Below, piece by piece: positions 57,332-64,000 of a DNA stretch of 64,000 nucleotides. The notes beneath the pieces are model-generated. The model saw only the letters and a program-made list of their open reading frames with translations, was not told the origin of the DNA and made no database searches. Position 1 is the stretch's first letter; each line of letters starts with the position of its first letter. Origin of the DNA: Lentimicrobiaceae bacterium (GTDB lineage Bacteria > Bacteroidota > Bacteroidia > Bacteroidales > F082); NCBI GenBank assembly GCA_015061365.1, contig SUWS01000006.1, positions 34,306-98,305 of the forward strand, read 5' to 3'. Made by a program: the position numbers and the translations under genes.

Positions 57332-58618
57332 TCAATATCCATATTTTTCCTTCCATCTCATCCTCAATGAATTTTGCATCTCTCTTTCACGAGGGTTGTT
57401 CTGAGGTGTATAGAATCGTGTTCCAGAAATCTCCTGCGGAAGAAATTCCTGCTCAACGAAATTACCTTCATAATCATGAGCGTACTTATATCCATCACTG
57501 TAGCCAATGTCTTTCATCAATTTCGTAGGAGCGTTACGCAGATGCATCGGCACGCTGAGATTCCCTGTCTTGCGCACTACCTCCTGAGCCGAATTTATAG
57601 CCATATAAGATGCGTTGCTCTTTGGCGATGTCGCGAGATATATCGCCGTCTGTGAAAGTATTATTCTGCTTTCAGGAAAACCGATCTTATTCACGGCATC
57701 GAAACATGTGTTAGCGAGCAACAATGCATTCGGATTCGCGTTGCCAATATCTTCTGATGCCAAAATCAACATGCGGCGTGCAATAAACAATGGGTCTTCA
57801 CCAGCCTCTATCATACGAGCCAAATAATATACAGCTGCATTAGGATCGGAACCTCGCATTGATTTTATGAATGCTGATATGATGTCGTAGTGCATCTCTC
57901 CTAACCTATCATATTTCAACAGGTTGCTCTGTATATATTGCGTTGTGACGTCATTGGTTATATTCAGTATTTCAGCGTCAGGATTAGCTTCGTATGTCAT
58001 TCCCACCACCAATTCGAGCGCGTTGAGAAGTTTTCGTGCGTCACCACCACTGATGTGCATTAGAGCTTCTTTTTCCTGAATAATTATCTTCTTGCCATAA
58101 TCTTCTTCTAAAACAGGTAAAGCGTTGTTGATAAGTTTATCTAAATCATCTTTTTCTAACGACTTCAAGACATAGACCTGACATCTGGAAAGCAATGGAG
58201 AAATCACCTCGAAACTCGGATTCTCTGTCGTTGCACCTATTAATATTACAAGTCCTTTTTCGACAGCGTTAAGTAGAGAATCTTGTTGCGACTTACTGAA
58301 ACGATGGATTTCATCAATAAAGAGTACAGGTGTGTCGGGAGCCATGCGAGCACGATCGAAGACTTCTCGTACTTCTTTGACACCGCTATTGATCGCACTG
58401 AGCACATAAAATTGGCGTTTCACCTGCTTGGATATGATAGAGGCAAGCGTAGTCTTCCCTACACCTGGAGGTCCCCAGAAAATCATTGATGGGATTCGCC
58501 CGCTTTCGATAGCGCGACGTAAGACCGCATTCTCGCCAATAAGGTGTTCCTGTCCAATATACTGCTCCAACGATGTAGGACGCAGACGCTCTGCTAATGG
58601 TATCGACTGATGTTTCAT
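57332..58618 (-). CDS. rarA: Replication-associated recombination protein A
   Basis: 428 residues. AAA+ ATPase of the RarA/MgsA/WRNIP1 family. Walker A is WGPPGVGKTTLAS (about 48-60), Walker B VLFIDEIHRFSKSQQD, sensor 1 GATTENPSFEV, and the arginine finger lies in SRCQVYVL. The C-terminal tetramerisation domain (about 270-420) carries ARRMLILASEDIGNANP. It acts at stalled replication forks and interacts with SSB and RecA. It converges with the toxin gene, with only six bases between their ends. Confidence 0.95.
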   Translation of the reverse strand: MKHQSIPLAERLRPTSLEQYIGQEHLIGENAVLRRAIESGRIPSMIFWGPPGVGKTTLASIISKQVKRQFYVLSAINSGVKEVREVFDRARMAPDTPVLFIDEIHRFSKSQQDSLLNAVEKGLVILIGATTENPSFEVISPLLSRCQVYVLKSLEKDDLDKLINNALPVLEEDYGKKIIIQEKEALMHISGGDARKLLNALELVVGMTYEANPDAEILNITNDVTTQYIQSNLLKYDRLGEMHYDIISAFIKSMRGSDPNAAVYYLARMIEAGEDPLFIARRMLILASEDIGNANPNALLLANTCFDAVNKIGFPESRIILSQTAIYLATSPKSNASYMAINSAQEVVRKTGNLSVPMHLRNAPTKLMKDIGYSDGYKYAHDYEGNFVEQEFLPQEISGTRFYTPQNNPREREMQNSLRMRWKEKYGY

Positions 58619-58795
58619 AATGTTTTAAATCTGAGAAACTGAAAACTTGAAAATCTGAGAGTTAACAGATCCTAAATCATCTGCGAATTTACAAAATATT
58701 TCTGAATGCAAACTATTTATCTTAGTTATTTAGAAGTGAGATGGATTTGAACATTAACAATAGTTTCATTGTTTTATATCCGAAAATCACGATCT

Positions 58796-60217
58796 ATGAA
58801 ACCTTTATATTTTGTTATGATGTTTATTATTTGTCAACATTCTTCACTTGCCGGACAAGAAGCTGTTTCTGACAGTTTGGATTTTCGTACTGCAGTAGGC
58901 TTGATGTTACAGAATAACAATGCTATAAAAGCCGCTGAGAAAAACACTGAACTTGCAAAGCGTCAGTCGCAACTTGTTAACGCGAGCTGGTTTCCTACAA
59001 TCACAATGACTGGAACTTACACTATGATGTCTAATAAAGTCAGTGTTAGTCAGGAATACGCTCCCCTACTCGACCCTCTAAAAGAAAAATATGCAAACAC
59101 ATTCTTGATGCCGGATATTCTTAACTATCTCTCCAACGAACTCGGCGATCTTGCATTCGAGGTCCCGATATTTGACGACGACTTCGGTTCTGTTGACCTC
59201 GAAATAGTTTATCCATTATTTACAGGTATTAAAAGAATTTACGCCAACAAGTTAGCGAATAATAACAAGATTCTGTCGGAGATTAATAAAGAATCTGTCG
59301 GTGCGACAAAATATCTTGAATTAGCGAATACTTATTTTTCTTTAAGTCTTGCCGAGTCAATGATTAAGGTTCTCAAAGAGACTCATGAAATGACAAAGAA
59401 TCATTATTCTCAGGCTGTGAAATTAGAAAATGTCGGAATGTTCGATAAAGCGGAACGTCTGATTGTGAAAGTCGCTCTTGACGAAAGTGACAGAAATCTT
59501 AAGAGTGCAGAGAATCAGAATGAAGTCTTAAGAAACGCATTGATAAAGATTATCGGTCAACCGTCATCAGAAATTATATCTTCACCTATAATATTATCTA
59601 CTTCATTATTTCTTAACGAGCAGATTCCTTCCTTAATTTGGTTTAAGGATATGATGCGTAATAATGCATATATCTACGAGCAGTCGGAACTTCATGACGA
59701 TATTGCGAAGACAAGTATCAAAATGAGTCGTTCAAATTATTTCCCCGTGATTTCAGTTTTCGGGAAACAAACTCTTGTCTCTTATCAAGTTCCGAAGAAT
59801 CTGATTCCTAATACCATTGCAGGCATCAATATAGCTTGGGATATTTTCGACGGATTGGCGAGAGAACGTAACATTCAGATGACAAGGATCGAAACGGAGA
59901 TTATAAGCGAGACGCAAATGAATCTCAAGGACGAATTGGAAGTCGCTGTAGATGAATGGTATGCTCAATTGAAACAATCTGTCGTCAACGCCAAAGATTT
60001 AGAGTCGTCGTTAGAGTTGGCGGAAGAAGTATATAGAATAAGGGAGAAATCTTTCACTGAAGGTCTCGCCACTTCACAGCAAGTTCTCGACGCATTGAAC
60101 ATTTTAAATAAGACTAAATTGTTGTTACTCACGACATATTTCGAATATGACATCGCATTAGCAAACCTGTGTTGTTTGTGTGGAATACCAGAATATTTTG
60201 AATCTTTTATCAGATAA
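58796..60217 (+). CDS. TolC-family outer-membrane factor of an ABC-2 export operon
   Basis: 473 residues from the ATG at 58796, where a signal peptide (about 1-20, ending SLAGQ) begins; an upstream TTG adds atypical residues. Two OEP repeats with long helices (about 25-240 and 260-465) fit a TolC-type duct. It lacks a lipobox, unlike the NodT-type duct at 8.4 kb. First gene of a four-gene operon with an HlyD-type adaptor (26-base gap) and two ABC-2 permeases. Confidence 0.88.
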   Translation: MKPLYFVMMFIICQHSSLAGQEAVSDSLDFRTAVGLMLQNNNAIKAAEKNTELAKRQSQLVNASWFPTITMTGTYTMMSNKVSVSQEYAPLLDPLKEKYANTFLMPDILNYLSNELGDLAFEVPIFDDDFGSVDLEIVYPLFTGIKRIYANKLANNNKILSEINKESVGATKYLELANTYFSLSLAESMIKVLKETHEMTKNHYSQAVKLENVGMFDKAERLIVKVALDESDRNLKSAENQNEVLRNALIKIIGQPSSEIISSPIILSTSLFLNEQIPSLIWFKDMMRNNAYIYEQSELHDDIAKTSIKMSRSNYFPVISVFGKQTLVSYQVPKNLIPNTIAGINIAWDIFDGLARERNIQMTRIETEIISETQMNLKDELEVAVDEWYAQLKQSVVNAKDLESSLELAEEVYRIREKSFTEGLATSQQVLDALNILNKTKLLLLTTYFEYDIALANLCCLCGIPEYFESFIR

Positions 60218-60243
60218 CAATTAAGAGAATAACTGATGATAAT

Positions 60244-61233
60244 ATGAAAACATCCAATAAAATATTATTTGTCGCATTTATAATAATTTTAGTTACAATC
60301 TTGATTCTTTCGCTTTCAGGGATAATTATGATGAATGAAAAAGAGACCGTATTGCAAGGACAGATTGAAGCTGAGGAATATAATATCTCCGGTCTGCTGC
60401 CGGGAAGAATTGAGGAGATATATGTAAAGAAAGGGCAATATGTGGAGAAGGGTGAGATTTTGATACATATTATCTCAAAGGAGGTTAACGCAGAATATGA
60501 AGCTCAGAAATCGTTGGAGAAAGCCGCCAAGCTACAAAGCGAGAAACTCGATTCAGGATCACGTAAGGAATTGGTATCCATCGCCAAGGAATTATGGGAC
60601 GGGACGAAAGCTGATTTGAAATTGGCGAAAACTACTTACGACAGAATTTCCGCCTTGTATGAAGATTCAATCGTAAGTGTGCAACGCAGAGATGAAGTGG
60701 AAGCGATATATAGGTCTGCGTTGGCGGCAGAGCGCGCCGCTTATTATCAATATCAGATTGCTAAAGAAGGCGTGCAGGAACAGGACAAGGCGTCGGCGAA
60801 AGAAATGGCGAAAGCCGCCGAAAAAAATGCTGAAGTAGTGAAGTCGCTTCTTAAAGATTCTAAACTCACATCCCCCATTTCCGGACAGATAGCGACAATA
60901 GCATTGAATGTAGGTGAGTTGTCGTCGATAGGCACTTCCATAATGACAATTGTCGATATTGAAAATCCTTATCTCGTCTTGAATGTACGTGAAGACTTGT
61001 TAAAAAATTTTAAGATGGGTAACGACATACTATGCGAGATACCTGCCTTAGGATTGAATGATGTTCCGTTTACCATTAATTACATTTCTCCATTAGGAAG
61101 TTTCGCGACATGGAAAGCGACGAAAGATAGCGGCGGCTACGATCTGAGAACATTTGAAATACAGGCTGTCCCTAAGTACAAAGTCAACGATTTAAGACCA
61201 GGAATGTCGGCTATAGTAACAATTGAAAATTGA
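60244..61233 (+). CDS. HlyD/EmrA-type periplasmic adaptor
   Basis: 329 residues. One membrane helix near the N-terminus (about 7-29), then a lipoyl half with EEYNISGLLPGRIEEIYVKKGQ-like sequence (about 42-75), an alpha-hairpin (about 80-200, rich in Lys/Glu/Ala), a second lipoyl half with LTSPISGQIATIALNVGEL, and a barrel. It resembles YhiI/YbhG adaptors that work with ABC-2 permeases. The final IEN and TGA stop lie in a ttgaaaattgaaag microrepeat. Confidence 0.88.
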   Translation: MKTSNKILFVAFIIILVTILILSLSGIIMMNEKETVLQGQIEAEEYNISGLLPGRIEEIYVKKGQYVEKGEILIHIISKEVNAEYEAQKSLEKAAKLQSEKLDSGSRKELVSIAKELWDGTKADLKLAKTTYDRISALYEDSIVSVQRRDEVEAIYRSALAAERAAYYQYQIAKEGVQEQDKASAKEMAKAAEKNAEVVKSLLKDSKLTSPISGQIATIALNVGELSSIGTSIMTIVDIENPYLVLNVREDLLKNFKMGNDILCEIPALGLNDVPFTINYISPLGSFATWKATKDSGGYDLRTFEIQAVPKYKVNDLRPGMSAIVTIEN

Positions 61234-61268
61234 AAGTTGAAAGTTGAAAATTAATAATTTGAAATAGA

Positions 61269-62459
61269 ATGCGGGAAACTAAACGTCATAGCGGATACTT
61301 TGCTGTTGTCAAGAGAGAATGTCTTATCTTGACATCACGTCCTCTTTATCTTTTCGCAGCGTTGATATTTCCGTTGTTCGCCTTGTTTTTCATGACGACG
61401 ATTTTCGGCAACGGCATGATTGAAAACATTCCAGTAGGCATCGTTGATGAGGATGAGAGCACTATGTCGCATGAAATTGAGAGACTCTGTTCGGCGGTGC
61501 CAGAGATTCGTGTCACGGAAAGATTCGCCAACACCGCCGAAGCTCGCGACGCTCTTCTCTCAAAAAAAATATACGGCTATCTCATAATACCACATAACTT
61601 TCAGGAAGATGTCGAAGCTAACAGAAACACGACACTTACCTTATGTTATCATTACGCTTTTCTCAGCGTAGGGTCAGAAGTGATGCAGGGCTTTCTCAAC
61701 GCATTAAGAATCATCGCTGTCACTCCTTTACAACAAACCACAGAGTTCCTCGGCGTCAATGATGAAACATTGGAGACCTTGGCTTCGCCTATTAGCATAT
61801 CGTCGCACCCGCTTTATAACCCGGCGTTAAACTATTCTTCATACCTTACTTTCCCTTACTTCTGGGTTCTGTTCCAAATCTTAATTTTACTTAACATAGC
61901 ATATTCCTTCGGCAACGACTTCAACGACAAAAGAAAGATTGTCGAATGTCTTAAAACCGGGAACGACAAGTTTGTCAACGTTATTTTAGGAAAACTTACA
62001 CCTTATATATTAATATTCACTTCCATCGCCATTTTTGCGAATGTATTGATGTTCGACATCATGGATTTTGATTTACATTCAAAGATAACTTCAATGATAA
62101 CAATCTGTTTTCTTTTCATCATGGCAACATGTTCCATCTCGCTATTCCTTTTCTCTATATATTCCCACCTGCCGATCATCATCAGTTTCATCTCTATGTT
62201 CGGCTCGTTGGGAGCCACTTTTGCCGGCGTGACTTTCCCCGTAAACGCGATGTACCCGATCTTCGAAAAACTATCATTACTATTTCCTATCCGTCACTTC
62301 GTCGTAATCACCGACTATCTTCGCTATGAAAGTCACGCCTTTTTATACTGTTGGAAATCTATACTTATGTTAATAAGTTTTAACATATTGATAATATTAG
62401 CAACGATATTGTTAAAGAGAAGAATGAATAAGGCTATTGAACTAAAGCCCTTGAACTAA
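61269..62459 (+). CDS. ABC-2 type permease (YhhJ/YbhS-like), first of two
   Basis: 396 residues. One N-terminal membrane helix (about 27-46), a periplasmic domain (about 50-190, starting IPVGIVDEDESTMSHEIERL), then five helices (about 200-385), the standard layout of ABC2_membrane_3 permeases such as YbhS/YbhR. Short spacing to neighbours shows it belongs to the TolC-HlyD operon. It carries no nucleotide-binding domain, and no ATPase gene occurs in the operon. Confidence 0.88.
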   Translation: MRETKRHSGYFAVVKRECLILTSRPLYLFAALIFPLFALFFMTTIFGNGMIENIPVGIVDEDESTMSHEIERLCSAVPEIRVTERFANTAEARDALLSKKIYGYLIIPHNFQEDVEANRNTTLTLCYHYAFLSVGSEVMQGFLNALRIIAVTPLQQTTEFLGVNDETLETLASPISISSHPLYNPALNYSSYLTFPYFWVLFQILILLNIAYSFGNDFNDKRKIVECLKTGNDKFVNVILGKLTPYILIFTSIAIFANVLMFDIMDFDLHSKITSMITICFLFIMATCSISLFLFSIYSHLPIIISFISMFGSLGATFAGVTFPVNAMYPIFEKLSLLFPIRHFVVITDYLRYESHAFLYCWKSILMLISFNILIILATILLKRRMNKAIELKPLN

Positions 62460-62464
62460 ATGAG

Positions 62465-63631
62465 ATGAACGACATCATAAAAATAATATACAATGAATTT
62501 AAAGCCATCGGCACTAACATTCCGATTCTAATTGTATTGATACTCGGGAATGTAGGTTATGGTTTTCTTTATAATTTATTGTATAATACAAATGTATATC
62601 GTGATGCTCCGATTGCTATAGTTGACATGTCGCAGAGTGATGTAAGTCGTCATTTCATCGATTATATTGATGCCACTCAGCAAGTTGAGGTGATAATGAA
62701 AACACAAGATTTTCATGAAGCTAAACGGAAACTTCTTGAAAGAGAAATTGTCGGTTTCCTTTACATTCCTTCAGACCTGAAAGAAAACATCATGTGCGGC
62801 AAACAGACGGAATGTTTGATTTACGGCTCGACGCTTTCATTCTTAGATTATCTTAACATTTCTGAGGCCGTCAATTTCAGTTCTTTAGAGATAAACTCAG
62901 AGTTGCTTCCCGAGATGATTAAGAATCTCAATATGATAGACGTGCTTTTTCTCGCTAACGACAAAGCCGTCGACATCATAAGCGAGCCTTTATATAACGA
63001 AAGCGAAGGCTACGGAACATATCTTATTCCGCCAGTGATGGTTATAATCATCTTTCAAACAATGATGATAACAATGGCGATGAGGATGGGAGATGAAGTA
63101 ACAAAGTCGCGAAGTAGCAAAGTCACAGAATTAGAATATCATTCTATCTCTAAATCATTATGTTTAAAAATAGTTTTGGGTAAGGCGATAACTAATGTAA
63201 TGATTTATATTGTTTTTTCAATTTTCTTCTTAGGGTTGTTGCCATTGATTTTTCATCTTCCACATCTTGGGAACTATTTAGACATCGCAATTATGATGAT
63301 ACCGTATCTTTTTGCAAGTGCGTTTTTCTGCTTATGTTTGTCGCCGTTTTTCACCGATGCCGATATGCCATTGTTTCTCATCGTTTTCATGTCGGTACCT
63401 TTAGTATTTCTGACCGGCATCTCCTACCCTTTGGAACTCATGCCGTGGCATTGGAAGATCTTACATTATCTTTTCCCAGTCGCTCCAGCCACTTTAGCGT
63501 TCGTGAAATTAGACTGTATGGGTGGCGACTTAACCAACATCCGTCCTGAGATGACGACCCTATGGATTCAGTGTGCGGTTTATTTTGTGACAGCGGTTCT
63601 TGTATGGAGAAGAAAAAGTCTTAAAAATTAA
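62465..63631 (+). CDS. ABC-2 type permease (YhhJ/YbhR-like), second of two
   Basis: 388 residues, same layout as the preceding permease: N-terminal helix (about 19-37), periplasmic domain starting APIAIVDMSQSDVSRH, and C-terminal helices with SVPLVFLTGISYPLELMP. The two probably form a heterodimeric channel. Five bases separate the genes. The reading frame ends KSLKN and the TAA is the first part of the TAAGGG edge of a dispersed repeat. Confidence 0.88.
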   Translation: MNDIIKIIYNEFKAIGTNIPILIVLILGNVGYGFLYNLLYNTNVYRDAPIAIVDMSQSDVSRHFIDYIDATQQVEVIMKTQDFHEAKRKLLEREIVGFLYIPSDLKENIMCGKQTECLIYGSTLSFLDYLNISEAVNFSSLEINSELLPEMIKNLNMIDVLFLANDKAVDIISEPLYNESEGYGTYLIPPVMVIIIFQTMMITMAMRMGDEVTKSRSSKVTELEYHSISKSLCLKIVLGKAITNVMIYIVFSIFFLGLLPLIFHLPHLGNYLDIAIMMIPYLFASAFFCLCLSPFFTDADMPLFLIVFMSVPLVFLTGISYPLELMPWHWKILHYLFPVAPATLAFVKLDCMGGDLTNIRPEMTTLWIQCAVYFVTAVLVWRRKSLKN

Positions 63632-63780
63632 GGGCCTTCTATAAATTGCTTTGCAAGTGATTTATGATTTTATCTTTGAGAAGATTTTTGTTTTTTTCGA
63701 AAGAGCATAGCGAGCTATGTGATTGAGAGAAAGACAAAAAGATTCCAAGGAGAAACATAAAGCACGCAAAAGTTTTAATT
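63629..63780 (+). repeat. Dispersed intergenic element, copy C
   Basis: Starts TAAGGG at the permease stop codon and continues with cttctataaattgctttgca, a gattttat stretch, the hairpin core catagcgagctatg, aagacaaaaagattcc and ends near agcacgcaaaagttttaatt. It is the inverse of copies at 5416-5556 and 44590-44811 and lacks the 70-base insert of the latter. No gene. Confidence 0.8.
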
Positions 63781-63810
63781 TACAGTCTCTTTTTGAGTTT
63801 TAACTTCTAT

Positions 63811-63842
63811 AAAAAAATACAGAGTTCATTTCTCAACTCTGT
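63811..63842 (-). terminator. Terminator of the partial minus-strand gene
   Basis: Eight-bp perfect stem (63819-63826 and 63835-63842) followed on the minus strand by seven U (63811-63817). It lies 63 bases after the stop of the gene that enters from the right edge. Confidence 0.8.
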
Positions 63843-63904
63843 AATTTTCACTTACACAAAATTATGGATGGTACCACGAATTAATGCAAAATGCATTCAT
63901 CACT

Positions 63905-64000
63905 CTATTTATCATCATCCATTGAATCCCAATAATCCATATCCATTTTCATCACTTTGAATATTTTTTCTGTTTGTAATCCCAATCCATAGTCGTATAT
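63905..64000 (-). CDS. 3' end of an unknown gene
   Basis: The last 96 bases read on the minus strand as an open frame of 31 codons plus TAG, followed by a good terminator. The C-terminus contains MKMDMDYWDSMDDDK, very acidic. The rest of the gene lies outside the window; no family can be named. Confidence 0.5.
   Translation of the reverse strand: MYDYGLGLQTEKIFKVMKMDMDYWDSMDDDK

Overview
The window looks like chromosomal DNA of a Bacteroidota bacterium, most likely order Bacteroidales. The signs are low G+C, several promoters with the TAnnTTTG -7 box, very large secreted proteins with Por-type (type IX secretion) C-terminal tails, many SPII lipoproteins, an OPT transporter of the Bacteroidales type, a ribosomal protein bS16 with a long Ala/Glu tail, and a ribD-ribE-ribBA-ribH operon behind an FMN riboswitch. 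Species cannot be named from the sequence alone.

Layout. 1-3.9 kb (+): end of a cell-surface glycan locus (a GINT1-like protein cut by the window edge, a flippase), a MarC-family membrane protein and a ZIP metal transporter. 4-8.3 kb (-): peptidase T, a small lipoprotein and an OPT peptide transporter, separated by repeat-rich spacers. 8.4-14.1 kb (-): an RND tripartite efflux operon (adaptor, pump, outer-membrane factor). 14.2-16.0 kb (-): HAD phosphatase, TPR lipoprotein, MORN/YwqK-like protein. 16.2 kb (+): recR. 17-21 kb (-): a secreted GH2 beta-galactosidase. 21.2-25 kb (-): riboflavin operon with its riboswitch. 25.1 kb (+): lipocalin. 25.9-43.5 kb (-): a 17.6-kb run of four secreted-protein genes, including a 2840-residue subtilisin-like protease and a 2274-residue multidomain protein, preceded by a structured RNA. 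44.1-52.4 kb (-): small lipocalin-like lipoprotein, rmuC, sbcC, sbcD and an esterase lipoprotein. 52.4-57.3 kb (+): GH20 hexosaminidase, GNAT acetyltransferase, rpsP, and an AbiE-type toxin/antitoxin pair. 57.3-58.6 kb (-): rarA. 58.8-63.6 kb (+): a TolC-HlyD-ABC-2-ABC-2 export operon with no ATPase gene. The last 96 bases hold the 3' end of an unknown minus-strand gene.

The two glycosidases, peptidase T and the OPT transporter fit a life of degrading host or environmental glycans and peptides. Two separate tripartite pumps handle export. SbcCD, RmuC, RecR and RarA are DNA-repair functions.

The most unusual content lies between the genes: (1) a structured RNA at 43695-43856 with four nested or crossing perfect stems and a terminator-like end; (2) a 277-bp MITE-like element with terminal inverted repeats at 44535-44811 and two shorter relatives elsewhere; (3) a family of hairpins with fixed GAGACG/CGTCTC ends and a fixed TTGTTTATT-type loop but exchanged stem cores; (4) several families of short AT-rich repeats that supply or abut the stop codons of at least eight genes.
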